A stretch of 64,000 nt of DNA from Mucilaginibacter pedocola (GTDB lineage: Bacteria; Bacteroidota; Bacteroidia; Sphingobacteriales; Sphingobacteriaceae): assembly GCF_002013915.1 (NCBI RefSeq), contig NZ_MBTF01000035.1, forward strand, positions 186,001 through 250,000, written 5' to 3'. A model generated the notes under the pieces. It searched no databases. It was not told the DNA's origin and worked only from the letters and a program-made list of their open reading frames with translations. Each line of letters starts with the position of its first letter. The first letter of the stretch is position 1. Below, in pieces: positions 52,187 through 60,707 of the stretch. A program made the translations under genes and the position numbers.

Positions 52187-53629
52187 TTATTTTTTCTTGC
52201 CTGTAAGAAAGGTTGGGAGTGTAACAGTCAAATTGAAACCAAAAGCAAATTGATCTTTGAGAAATACCAAGTCTCCTTGTTCAAGTTTGCTGAACCTTAT
52301 GATTGGTTCTATCACTACATTGTCTTTAGTTCCGGGTAGGGTTAAATAGAATCCAAAACGTGCGCCCAAGTTAGCCCAATTGGGTTGTAGGTCTGCGTTA
52401 ATGGCAAGGTCGAATCCAAACGGGAAGTTATTATTAGGGTAAAAAAGTACCAAGGGGAGTTCGGCGTTTACAGCAAACTTCCTCTTAGCTTTTTGCGCAT
52501 AGTAGCTTGTCGGGTCGTACTCATTTATAGTTTTACCATTAGTTATAACGGTTTTTGTAAGAATATTTGCTGTTATTAAGTCGGCCGCTTTAAAATCGTG
52601 ATTGTTTGAGATTTTTATTGTTGGCGAAAAATACCAATTAGCTTTAGGGCGCGCCCATAAAACGTTAAAAGATGCCGAGCCGCTCCAATAATTATCATCA
52701 AAATTCCTAACAAATTTTGAATCATGAGCAGTAGAGTCATAAATTGGATATTTTGTGGTGTTAATTTTTGCGCTAAAATTGAACCAGTTATAGATAACTT
52801 GATGGAATGGCAATGTTAATTGCACTCGATTCAGCGTATCTAATTCTTTCCGATGCCAAAAATTGATAGCTATATCATCCCGGTTGTTATTTAAGGCTTC
52901 AATTGACATCCTTTTAGCAGCTAAATTATCTGCGTCAAAAGTGCTGGGCAAATAGGTGCGGTATTTGGCAAGTAAAGCAAGATAGGATTTGATAACCTGT
53001 TCGTAAGAAGCTACCATTCCAGAAGGAATTCGATCGTTTGAATATATATAAATGCCGTAAGTATCAAAAAGTTCAGCGAGTTGTTTAACCTCCGTTTGAA
53101 CAATTGTACCGTTTCTTAGGCCTGAGTAATACTCATGCAGTCGATCCATTTTATCGTATAAATCTTGCCGGGGGTTACCTACAAGGGTAGCGCTATTGCA
53201 CGATGGGAAATAAAAAAAATTCAGCCCTGCATTGAGCGTTTTGTTGTAATGTCCGCCGGAAAATACATCCACAAAGCTATTTGTTGATTGCCCTCCAAGG
53301 GTTACCTGTAGAGTGTAGTTTTCTCTGTCGCGGATGTTGCCGAAAAGTGATAAACCTTTATCATCTATACTGGCCGATGTGATTCCTCCCTTTCCATCCT
53401 TGTAAGTTATGCCGCTAACTGTATTTAGTACCGAATCTAAGCGTTTAACAAAGTTCGAATCGGTTATAAAGTTCTCCGACTTTAAAGGGAAATTAAGGAT
53501 GTTGTTAATTTTTATCTGCAGGTCTTTCGTTTGGTTATTATAAACCTGAGCTTTTAAGTTCTCAGCAGACAATATTAAGATCGTAATCATAATTATGATC
53601 TTAAATAGTTTAGAATAAAGCTTTTTCAT
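52187..53629 (-). CDS. Secreted hypothetical protein, probably outer-membrane barrel
   Basis: I do not recognise a family. The 480-residue product has a signal peptide (about 1-28, ending NLKAQ) and many alternating aromatic/hydrophobic stretches towards the C-terminus (for example NWYFSPTIKISN, FDLAINADLQPNWANLGARFGFYLTLP), which fit a beta-barrel. The gene is visibly more AT-rich than its neighbours, which may hint at a different origin. It is divergent from another secreted protein of unknown function; 239 bases separate their starts. Confidence 0.75.
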   Translation of the reverse strand: MKKLYSKLFKIIIMITILILSAENLKAQVYNNQTKDLQIKINNILNFPLKSENFITDSNFVKRLDSVLNTVSGITYKDGKGGITSASIDDKGLSLFGNIRDRENYTLQVTLGGQSTNSFVDVFSGGHYNKTLNAGLNFFYFPSCNSATLVGNPRQDLYDKMDRLHEYYSGLRNGTIVQTEVKQLAELFDTYGIYIYSNDRIPSGMVASYEQVIKSYLALLAKYRTYLPSTFDADNLAAKRMSIEALNNNRDDIAINFWHRKELDTLNRVQLTLPFHQVIYNWFNFSAKINTTKYPIYDSTAHDSKFVRNFDDNYWSGSASFNVLWARPKANWYFSPTIKISNNHDFKAADLITANILTKTVITNGKTINEYDPTSYYAQKAKRKFAVNAELPLVLFYPNNNFPFGFDLAINADLQPNWANLGARFGFYLTLPGTKDNVVIEPIIRFSKLEQGDLVFLKDQFAFGFNLTVTLPTFLTGKKK

Positions 53630-53868
53630 TCGAGTTTAAGGTTAAGGCTCCTCTAATATAGTCTTAAATAGTTGATTTGGAAAAAAAAGTAAAATTCTTT
53701 AAGTGAGTCAGTTATAGACGGTGTCACCTGATTTTGAGCCGTTGCCAGACGGTTTGTTTTTATCAAGCTTTGAGTGTTTACGTTTGTCAGAATTGAAATT
53801 AGCTACAACAAAAAAGTAATTATTGCCTTTTATAATTGATAAGTAAGCTGCTTAAAAAACAACAACTT

Positions 53869-55284
53869 ATGAATTATAAAAAATATCTATTGATGTGCCT
53901 GTTTGTTATAGGCATTTGTTTCGGCGAGGCTAAGGCTCAAAAGCTGGATGGCGTTTTTGGCGGGGCGCAATTGTATACCACCCCTTTTAACGGTATGCAG
54001 ATAAGTTATTTTTCGGTTTATTTCCGGGCCGATGGTACCTATACCGATAATATGAAAAGCCGCACCTGGCGTACAGATGTTACGGGAAAATACAGTATCA
54101 GTGGCGGTGCGGTGCATTTTGTTTACAAGAAGGATAACGAAACCTACAAAATAAACAGCAGTGGTAACCTCGAAAGTACACAAGGCATCAGGCATACGCT
54201 TTATAAAATGAAGGCCATAACCAGCATACCCGCCGGGGCATTTGAACGCAAGTCGGCATCAAGCAGTGGGGGTATTGGTACCAATATGCCTTATGTGGGC
54301 GCATTCTCGTCCGATTTTCTTTTCTTCGATGGTAAGGGCAATTTTTCGGCAGATCGTTCCAGCGTTGTAGGCGTTATGGGCGAGGTTGCCACAGGCGGCA
54401 GTATTGGCGGAAAGTTCAGCAATGACAAGTCGACCGCGGGTACTTACAAACTTAGTCCGGGCGAAATAACGCTGAGTTTTAACAATGGCAAGGTAGATAA
54501 GCACAGCCTGTTTTACAGCCCGCCTGCCGAGCAGGATATGATAGTAATGGATGGCGATTTTTATTTCCGTAAGGATAAAGATGAGTTGGTCAAAGAGCGC
54601 CCAAACAGATCGGTAAAGAAGAGTACGGGTAGTAGCAGTACCACAACCAGTAACAATTCTGCTTCATCGGATGCCGGCGTATCAGCGGGAGAATTGTTAA
54701 CCAAACTTCGCGCAACTTATGGTGGAGCCGCTATCGATAAAGTAAACACCGTAAAGGAAACATCAACCATAACCGGCAACATGCAAGCTACCGCCATAAC
54801 CGATATTGCTGCACGGAAATTCCGCCTCGAAATAAGGCAGAACGGGCAATTGCTGATGGTGAAACAAGCGGCAGGGGTCGATAGCTGGCAATGGGTAAAA
54901 GGCGCGAAAAGTGCCCTGTCTGAAAAGGACAAAACCGATATGGAACTAAGCCTTTATCAGGGCGTAATGGGCCTGCATAAAAACCTGAACAACTATTTTT
55001 CTACCGCTACCGTGGCCAAATCAAAAGGTGATAATATGGTAACCTTTTTAGTAAATGGCAACAAGGTAATTTATTTGATAGATGCCGGCGGCAACATCAA
55101 AGCAAACGCTTATTCGGTTGGTGGTGCAGCAAACTATTCGGTATACCGAAACTTTGTGGCCAAAGGCGGCATCACCTATCCATCAGTAACAGAATCATCC
55201 GATGGAAAAAACAAGCTTACCGTAACCACAAACAATATAGAGTTTAACCCGGTGCTGACGGCCGATACATGGAAAACGCCGTAA
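53869..55284 (+). CDS. Secreted two-part hypothetical protein
   Basis: The 471-residue product has a signal peptide (ending GEAKAQ) and two parts joined by a Ser/Thr-rich linker at about residues 250-278. The first part is strand-rich with repeated Gly-Lys-Phe turns. The second (about 280-471, starting AGELLTKLRATYGGAAIDKVNTVKE) resembles LolA-like lipoprotein-carrier domains in its alternating strands and VTVTTNNIEFNPVL end, but this is by eye only. I chose the ATG at 53869 for its clean signal peptide. A REP-like element follows. Confidence 0.72.
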   Translation: MNYKKYLLMCLFVIGICFGEAKAQKLDGVFGGAQLYTTPFNGMQISYFSVYFRADGTYTDNMKSRTWRTDVTGKYSISGGAVHFVYKKDNETYKINSSGNLESTQGIRHTLYKMKAITSIPAGAFERKSASSSGGIGTNMPYVGAFSSDFLFFDGKGNFSADRSSVVGVMGEVATGGSIGGKFSNDKSTAGTYKLSPGEITLSFNNGKVDKHSLFYSPPAEQDMIVMDGDFYFRKDKDELVKERPNRSVKKSTGSSSTTTSNNSASSDAGVSAGELLTKLRATYGGAAIDKVNTVKETSTITGNMQATAITDIAARKFRLEIRQNGQLLMVKQAAGVDSWQWVKGAKSALSEKDKTDMELSLYQGVMGLHKNLNNYFSTATVAKSKGDNMVTFLVNGNKVIYLIDAGGNIKANAYSVGGAANYSVYRNFVAKGGITYPSVTESSDGKNKLTVTTNNIEFNPVLTADTWKTP

Positions 55285-55312
55285 AGAAGTCTCTGTATTT
55301 GAGCATTTCTAC

Positions 55313-55459
55313 CAACCCGGTAGGGTTGAAAGCTTTGTAGAAAATTAACCAACCGAGACTTGGAGTGCCGTAGGTACTCAGCAAGACCGAGTTCAACACC
55401 TAACGGCGTTGAAATATTGTTTACTATATTTTCTACAAAGCTTTGGTCCCTAACGGGAC
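55313..55459. repeat. Nested palindromic (REP-like) element
   Basis: Two 17-base inverted arms (AAAGCTTTGTAGAAAAT at 55329-55345 and its complement at 55428-55444) enclose two small palindromes: GAGTGCC-GTA-GGTACTC near 55363-55379, and TTCAACACC-TAAC-GGCGTTGAA near 55392-55412. Two more flank them outside: CAACCC-GGTA-GGGTTG near 55313-55328, and GTCCC-TAAC-GGGAC near 55446-55459. All cores share CC-(G)TA-GG. No gene is present. Confidence 0.75.
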
Positions 55460-55500
55460 GTCTGGCACTGGGTTAAGGACAGAAGCTGTTTGAGCGCACA

Positions 55501-56328
55501 TTAATTTAGCTTATAAGCCGCTACCGACTTGCCATAAAATGTTGGTACGTAAATTATTTTGGCTTTTGGGTCGTAGCCTATGTCTGCGGTTTTGTTGTTC
55601 GATTCGTGGGTGTCCAGCAGCAGGTCTTTGGTGCCATCGGCATGTACGTAATACAGGTAGCCCACCCACGATGTAACCAGGAAGTCGCCATTGCCGATGG
55701 GTTCGATGCCGTCACCGCCGTATTCGAGCGTGCAAATTTTGGTGGCGGTTTTATCGTTACCGGCAAGGTATATGCCGTCGGCAGTGAGCACGTATATTTT
55801 ATCATCAACCGCTTTAATGCCATTTATGCCTTTAAGCCCTTCTAAAAACAGGGTGTATTTATCGCCTTCTACTTTGTAGGCGCTGCCATTCCGCGGGTCG
55901 GTAACGTACACGATGCCGTTTTTATCGGCAGTTACATCATTAAGCCCCGGGTTACCGCTAAATGTTATTTTATGATCGATAAGGCCTTTTTTAATATCCA
56001 CTACCACCAATTCGTTCACATCGGCAACGTAAAGTAAATTGCCTATTTGCGCCATGCCTTTTGGTGCCTGCAGCCCGGTTATCCAATCGGTTTTAAGCAC
56101 TTTACCCGCCGGCGAAAGTTGTGCCACACCGCCTTTACGAGCTGTCGGATTCTTAGGGTCGCCTATTTGCGAAACATATAATACGCCTTTGCCCGGCAAT
56201 ACCGATTCGGGTACTGCCAATATGGTGTCAGTTTGCCATAGTTTAGTTACAGCGTGTTGTGCCCTGGTAACGCTTGTAAGCAATAAAAAGCAGAACACCA
56301 TAAAGGTGTTTAAGGCAAATGTTTTCAT
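55501..56328 (-). CDS. Secreted SMP-30/NHL-type beta-propeller protein (paralog A)
   Basis: The 275-residue protein has a signal peptide (ending VTRAQH) and a beta-propeller-type repeat structure with recurring PKGMAQIGNLLYVADVNEL and VLTADGIYLAGND blades. Possible metal ligands of the SMP-30/gluconolactonase family are in place: Glu in VPESVL, Asn-Asp in GLNDVTAD and Asp in GGDGIEP. It is about 70 percent identical by eye to the gene just upstream. A periplasmic lactonase or binding protein is possible. Confidence 0.8.
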   Translation of the reverse strand: MKTFALNTFMVFCFLLLTSVTRAQHAVTKLWQTDTILAVPESVLPGKGVLYVSQIGDPKNPTARKGGVAQLSPAGKVLKTDWITGLQAPKGMAQIGNLLYVADVNELVVVDIKKGLIDHKITFSGNPGLNDVTADKNGIVYVTDPRNGSAYKVEGDKYTLFLEGLKGINGIKAVDDKIYVLTADGIYLAGNDKTATKICTLEYGGDGIEPIGNGDFLVTSWVGYLYYVHADGTKDLLLDTHESNNKTADIGYDPKAKIIYVPTFYGKSVAAYKLN

Positions 56329-56374
56329 GAGGTTTCGATAGATATGCGTAAATATATAAACTCGGACGCATAAA

Positions 56375-56406
56375 AACCGGCCATCCTAAAAGAGTAATAG
56401 CCGGTT
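56375..56406 (-). terminator. Terminator of paralog B
   Basis: AACCGGC pairs with GCCGGTT, with a partly paired ATCC/GGA interior. On the minus strand the stem is followed by TTTTTATG. It lies 80 bases after paralog B and 47 bases before paralog A. Its stem bases are nearly identical to the hairpin at 57427-57458. Confidence 0.75.
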
Positions 56407-56485
56407 AAGAATTAGTTATGTCTTGGGTACGCCAACAGGGCCCTATAGCCCAGCTACGGTAATATGGCCGCCGGAATTGAAGCCC

Positions 56486-57319
56486 TTAATTGAGCTTGTA
56501 CGCGACCACCGATTTGCCTAAAAATGTGGGCACATAAATTATTCGCGTTTTGGGGTCATATCCTATATCGGCGGTTTTGTTTTTTGTTTCGTGGGTGTCT
56601 AAAAGCAGCTCCTTCGTGCCGTCGGCTTTTATGTAGTACAGGTATCCCGACCAGGCCGTTGCCAGGAAATCGCCGTTGCCAATAGGCTCAAGGCCATCGC
56701 CGCCATGTTCCAATTCGGCAAATTTGGTGGCTTTTTTATCATTCCCGGCAAGGTACATGGCATCGCCTCCGAGTACGTATACCTTATCGGCAACGGCTTT
56801 TATCCCATTGATACCTTTTATGCCTTCTAAAAACAGGGTGGCTTTATCGCCTTCGATTTTGTAAGCAGTACCATTTTTAGAATCTGTTACGTAAACAGTG
56901 CCCTTTTTATCCGCCGTAACATCGTTCAGCCAGGCAGCGCCCGGTATGGCTATCTTATGGTCGATAGCCCCTTTTTTAATGTCAATCACTGCTACTTCAT
57001 TCAGGTCGGCAACGTATAGCCTATCGCCAACACGCGCCATGCCTTTCGGCGCATTCAGTCCGGTTATCCAGCTGGTATTTTTTATTTTACCATCGATGGA
57101 AACGGTACCAACACCACCTTTGCCGTCTGCCGCCCAGGCATCGCCGTCGATGAGTGAAACATACAATACATCTTTTTCGTGCAGAACCGATTCCGGAATA
57201 TTTAAAACAGTATCAGTTTGCCATAATTTGGTTACCGAATGCTGCGCTTTAGCCATGCCTGCTGGTAATATAAAAAGTAAGGCAATAAAAACACGTGGTG
57301 CAAAAGCAGGTAATTTCAT
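56486..57319 (-). CDS. Secreted SMP-30/NHL-type beta-propeller protein (paralog B)
   Basis: The 277-residue protein is the tandem paralog of the gene at 55501-56328, with the same signal-peptide/propeller layout and the same putative ligands (Glu in IPESVL, Asn-Asp in WLNDVTAD, Asp in GGDGLEP). I place the start at 57319 (MKLPAF), since the longer start adds 24 residues before a normal signal peptide. The pair is a fairly recent tandem duplication that keeps the C-terminal GKSVVAYKLN end almost unchanged. Confidence 0.8.
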   Translation of the reverse strand: MKLPAFAPRVFIALLFILPAGMAKAQHSVTKLWQTDTVLNIPESVLHEKDVLYVSLIDGDAWAADGKGGVGTVSIDGKIKNTSWITGLNAPKGMARVGDRLYVADLNEVAVIDIKKGAIDHKIAIPGAAWLNDVTADKKGTVYVTDSKNGTAYKIEGDKATLFLEGIKGINGIKAVADKVYVLGGDAMYLAGNDKKATKFAELEHGGDGLEPIGNGDFLATAWSGYLYYIKADGTKELLLDTHETKNKTADIGYDPKTRIIYVPTFLGKSVVAYKLN

Positions 57320-57426
57320 AGGTAGGTTTGTTTTGGTTTGAAACAAATATAACGTTGCGGCGCTAAGGTTGCATAACATTTTATAAACCAATGTTTATTG
57401 CGTAAGGTGGTGTTATTCCATAAAAA

Positions 57427-57458
57427 AACCGGCCATCCCAAATTAGGAATAGCCGGTT
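57427..57458 (-). terminator. Terminator-like hairpin of the gap region
   Basis: AACCGGC/GCCGGTT stem with an ATCCC/GGAAT interior, followed on the minus strand by a run of seven T. It would stop minus-strand transcripts from the gap, 108 bases before paralog B. The sequence outside the loop is the same as in the hairpin at 56375-56406. Confidence 0.75.
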
Positions 57459-57504
57459 AAAAAAAATATACATGAAACACCCCTCGCGGGTATTAGCCTT
57501 AACT

Positions 57505-57544
57505 GTTTCCGGTTAAACGGAAACTTTGAACCACTGGGTTCAAA
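57505..57544 (-). ncRNA. Candidate structured RNA: two abutting hairpins
   Basis: On the minus strand a perfect 8-base stem with a 4-base loop (57525-57544, TTTGAACC/GGTTCAAA) directly abuts a 7-base stem with a 6-base loop (57505-57524, GTTTCCG/CGGAAAC). A terminator with a T-run follows 46 bases downstream. The arrangement resembles a small RNA or a leader structure ahead of paralog B. The 5' end is not defined and no known RNA family is recognised. Confidence 0.35.
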
Positions 57545-58088
57545 TATTTTAAATAAAAATGTTAAGCGAAATGATGGGCCTCCTAACCAGGAAACCGTTT
57601 TGTGGGGCTGTAAGAAAAATACTAATTTAAACCAACCAGCGGCAAAATAGCTGGTTTACACCAACTGATAACTGTGCCTTGGTTTGGGGCTGGGCGCAGG
57701 TGAAAGCGGTTTGTATAGTTTGCACCGAAGCCGAATAGCTAAAGCCTCCCTGAGGGAAGTATGGCGTAACGGGCAAAGGCGACTTTTTGCTGAGAATAAG
57801 GCGCGGCCTGCTCAAAAACTTGAAGTGGCCGGCATGGCGTTCGCCCTGTTTTGCATCTTTAACGGCAACAGAATGCTCGTTAAGGTTTTGACGGAAAACA
57901 TTGGGGCAGGCAATTACATACAAACAGGCAAATACAAAGTACAGTGCAACTGTACAAATGGCAAGAGGCCTAACATATATTGGTCTGCGGGGAATAAACA
58001 CCTTGTTATGTAATTGTACCAAAATTATTTATAGCGTATTGGCTTAATGCAATTATAAGGTTAAATAATTATTAAGCAAAACAAAAAA

Positions 58089-58112
58089 GCCACCCCAATT
58101 GCTTGAGGCGGC
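58089..58112 (-). terminator. Terminator of the chitinase gene
   Basis: GCCGCCTCAA and TTGGGGTGGC (read on the minus strand) pair with two G-T wobbles and are followed by TTTTTTGTTTTG. It lies 33 bases after the chitinase stop. Confidence 0.8.
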
Positions 58113-58145
58113 CCCGAGAGAGATATAAAAAAAGAGAGATGAGCT

Positions 58146-59297
58146 TTATTTGAGTGCCCGGTTTACGGCGTTGATGAGGTATTCCTTTTTATCATCAGAA
58201 TATTCCCAAAACATTACGCCTGCCATATCGCGTTTCATTACGTAATAACACTTCTGCCTTACCGACCATTCATCATCATACGAAATGAACTGCTTGGTTT
58301 CGGCATTGAAGATGTAGGGCGCGTCGGCATCGCGGTCGCGGTAGTATTTAAAGCCTTTTTGGGTAAGCAGGCTATCTTTAATATACGTATAGCCGCCGCC
58401 ACGCATATAGCCATCTGTTTTTAACCCCAACCCCTGGCGCAGCACATCGGTAACCTTGCGCGAGCGGCCATAGAAGGCCATCCCCATCACCAGTTTATGA
58501 GCAGGTACGCCGGCTTCAATAAAATCATTCACAGCTTTATCGGCATAGTTGGCGGTTTGGTAAACTTTTGATGGGTATAGGTTTGTATGATGCACGGCAA
58601 TGCCCAAGCTGTCCTGGAAATAATCGTAAGTCATTAGGTTTACGTAATCGAGGTAACGCTGCACCTTATCCATTTCGGTATTTTGGATAAAGCGTTTAAA
58701 CCCGCCGACGGCCGCCGTAAGCAGCATCTTTTTGCCGGTAACGCGTTCTACTTCGTCCAGCTCGTTACGCAATGCCTCGAACATCAGCGTGAAGTTTTGT
58801 TTATCCTCTTTGCGGTAGATGTTGCCGTTGCCAATATCGTTAGGGTATTCCCAGTCTATATCTACACCATCCAGTTGGTAGGTTTTTACCAGGTCGGCGG
58901 CGCTTTTGGCAAATGCACGGCGTGAGGTATCGGTAAGTACCGCGTCCGAAAAATTGCGGCTCCAGGTCCAGCCGCCTATGGAGATAAGTATCTTCAGGTC
59001 GGGGTTTACTTTTTTTAGGTTGCGCAGTATGCGGAAGTTAACTGTATCGGTTTTGCGGCGTTTCAAAAAGGCGCGGTTGTTCTGCACATCCACAAAAGCG
59101 TAGTTAATATGGGTAAGCTTATTGGCGTTCACCATGGTGGTATCTATCAGCCCGCGGTAGCCGCCTACGTAGCCTATTATAACGCGCTTGGGTTTTTTGG
59201 GCTTGGGCGGGTTCGGGTTCACCATTGCCGATAGCGCTACTATGCAAAGCAAGGCAGAGGCGAGCAGCAGGGGCTTAAATTTAATTAATGTTTTCAT
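58146..59297 (-). CDS. Glycoside hydrolase family 18 chitinase-like enzyme
   Basis: The 383-residue secreted enzyme has a signal peptide (hydrophobic about 8-25) and a GH18 barrel. The catalytic DxxDxDxE motif is present as DGVDIDWEYP at about residues 144-153, preceded by the ILISIGGWTWS strand. The NLMTYDYFQD and GMAFYGRSR stretches also match. All catalytic residues are present, so chitinase or endo-N-acetylglucosaminidase activity is expected. It follows the DUF5009 gene by 28 bases on the same strand. Confidence 0.93.
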   Translation of the reverse strand: MKTLIKFKPLLLASALLCIVALSAMVNPNPPKPKKPKRVIIGYVGGYRGLIDTTMVNANKLTHINYAFVDVQNNRAFLKRRKTDTVNFRILRNLKKVNPDLKILISIGGWTWSRNFSDAVLTDTSRRAFAKSAADLVKTYQLDGVDIDWEYPNDIGNGNIYRKEDKQNFTLMFEALRNELDEVERVTGKKMLLTAAVGGFKRFIQNTEMDKVQRYLDYVNLMTYDYFQDSLGIAVHHTNLYPSKVYQTANYADKAVNDFIEAGVPAHKLVMGMAFYGRSRKVTDVLRQGLGLKTDGYMRGGGYTYIKDSLLTQKGFKYYRDRDADAPYIFNAETKQFISYDDEWSVRQKCYYVMKRDMAGVMFWEYSDDKKEYLINAVNRALK

Positions 59298-59325
59298 TTT
59301 CGGGTATCAATAGGGTTAGTTAGGT

Positions 59326-60504
59326 TTAAATTTTAAGGCGGAGGTGTTTCTTTTCCATTAGCCCCACCAATGCTATCAGCACAAATGAGGTAAGTACCGA
59401 ACGCAGCAGACCCGTGGCACCGGTATTAATTACATCGGGGTATTTGGTGATAAAAAGCTTGAGGATAAATACCTGGAAATAGGGCATAAGGTAACAGGTG
59501 AGTGTGCTGGTACCGGCAGGGCGAATCCAATTGAATAAATTTTTATTGCCGCGCACATCTACCCAATAAATAAACAGCAGGAACACCAGCAAGGTAATGC
59601 CACTGCAAATAAGTACCCATGCAGGTGTAGCGTGTATTTTTGATATACCTTGTGCGAAGGGCCTAATGGCAAAACCGGCGGCCAACAGGCCAATACCTAT
59701 AGTAATAAACGTCGCCCATAGCCTTTGCGGTTTACCTTGTTCTGCCAGTAAAGCATACAGCCGCGATGCTACAATGCCGCCCATTATTAAAGCTTCCGAG
59801 GCGCCATCGCCAACCAGCCAAAGCCTGAATTTTGGCGCCATGCTATGGCCGATGATATTAAGCGCAATAAGTGCCGCCCAGCAGGTAACCAAATAGGCCA
59901 GCTTTTTTCGGAGCACGTAATATAAAACTGCGCATGCCAAATACGCCCAGCCAATAATACCCAATATACCCCACCAGCCGGGGCGCATGCCGCGGGCAAC
60001 CTCATCATCGTCGCAGCCTTTGTAGATGATGGCCATGGCTAACAGTATGGCTACGCCTAAACCTATCAATAGGTTTTTGCGGGTTTTGGCAAGCGTTTCG
60101 GGGTAATCCATCCATATTAAAAAGAAGGCCGTAGTAATGATGAGTGCCCAAACAGCTTTAAGCAGCGGGGCGGTGGCTTCGTCGTAACCTTCGAGGTTTA
60201 CATGGTAAAAGCCCATTATTAATAAAGCCGCGCTGCGGATGAAAATATAAAACAGTACCTGCACCGGGCCGTCGCCTTTTTTGATTCGGTTGTTTATAGC
60301 GAAGGGCAACGACAAACCCACGATGAACAGGAATGCCGGAAAAATAGTATCGGCAAAACCAAGCGCATCGGCATCACCCGGGGCGTGCCCTATCCATTCG
60401 GGTATTTGTTTTATGCCATCGGCATCGTTCACAAATATCATCAGGAACATGGTGAGCGCACGGAGCACATCGATAGATAAAAGGCGTTTTGGTAATTGCG
60501 GCAT
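59326..60504 (-). CDS. DUF5009/NagX-type multi-pass acyltransferase-like membrane protein
   Basis: The 392-residue protein has about ten membrane helices. It starts RLLSIDVLRALTMFLMIFVND, the hallmark of the heparan-alpha-glucosaminide N-acetyltransferase-like/DUF5009 family, and has the FADTIFPAFLFIVGLSLPFAI segment near 49-69. Relatives occur beside N-acetylglucosamine and chitin genes. Here it is co-directional with the GH18 gene 28 bases downstream. It could move or modify amino sugars at the membrane, but activity is not shown. Confidence 0.88.
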   Translation of the reverse strand: MPQLPKRLLSIDVLRALTMFLMIFVNDADGIKQIPEWIGHAPGDADALGFADTIFPAFLFIVGLSLPFAINNRIKKGDGPVQVLFYIFIRSAALLIMGFYHVNLEGYDEATAPLLKAVWALIITTAFFLIWMDYPETLAKTRKNLLIGLGVAILLAMAIIYKGCDDDEVARGMRPGWWGILGIIGWAYLACAVLYYVLRKKLAYLVTCWAALIALNIIGHSMAPKFRLWLVGDGASEALIMGGIVASRLYALLAEQGKPQRLWATFITIGIGLLAAGFAIRPFAQGISKIHATPAWVLICSGITLLVFLLFIYWVDVRGNKNLFNWIRPAGTSTLTCYLMPYFQVFILKLFITKYPDVINTGATGLLRSVLTSFVLIALVGLMEKKHLRLKI

Positions 60505-60573
60505 GCGTAAATTTAGGGCTTGTTAAAGCTGCCGCAAATTACGGCCGCCCGTTTTAAATATACGCAACACGCA

Positions 60574-60653
60574 CCACTACATTTACACTACAGCGATGGG
60601 TATTTAAGTATAAATGTGCTCGAAACTTACCATCAGTAGTGTTATTGTAGTGG
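60574..60653. promoter_or_regulatory. Palindromic array of four CACTACA heptamers
   Basis: CACTACA occurs at 60575-60581 and 60586-60592, 11 bases apart. The reverse complement occurs at 60646-60652 and (one mismatch) at 60635-60641, again 11 bases apart. GATGG and CCATC flank the centre. The array lies between the divergent DUF5009 and GH9 genes, so it could be an operator for both. Confidence 0.5.
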
Positions 60654-60684
60654 CAACAAATTAGCAACGGGCGGCTTAATGCCT

Positions 60685-60692
60685 TAGTTTTG
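60685..60692 (+). promoter_or_regulatory. Candidate -7 box for the GH9-ThuA operon
   Basis: TAGTTTTG matches TAnnTTTG and lies 15 bases before the GH9 ATG, giving a very short leader. It is just downstream of the CACTACA array. No -33 TTG is at the standard position. Confidence 0.35.
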
Positions 60693-60707
60693 GCTTACCG
60701 TATTGAT

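Larger units (their letters stand above)
57320..58145. other. 826-base gap with hairpins; no convincing gene
   Basis: Two long overlapping frames exist here (minus 57627-58022, plus 57684-58013), but neither shows a family motif or a natural start, so I do not call a gene. On the minus strand are tightly packed hairpins at 57505-57544, another at 57634-57656, and terminators at 57427-57458 and 58089-58112. A small RNA, a degenerate gene or a repeat element could explain the region. Confidence 0.5.

Noticed and set aside
57427..57458. Riboswitch terminator for the SMP-30-like gene B
   Set aside because: No known aptamer can be recognised, and the same hairpin style also closes gene B, so a plain terminator is the simpler view. 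The idea is kept only as a possibility in the findings.
57627..58022. 131-residue minus-strand frame in the large gap
   Set aside because: No recognisable domain, overlapped almost fully by a similar-length plus-strand frame, and the content looks like translated repeat or RNA sequence. Kept only as a point for checking.
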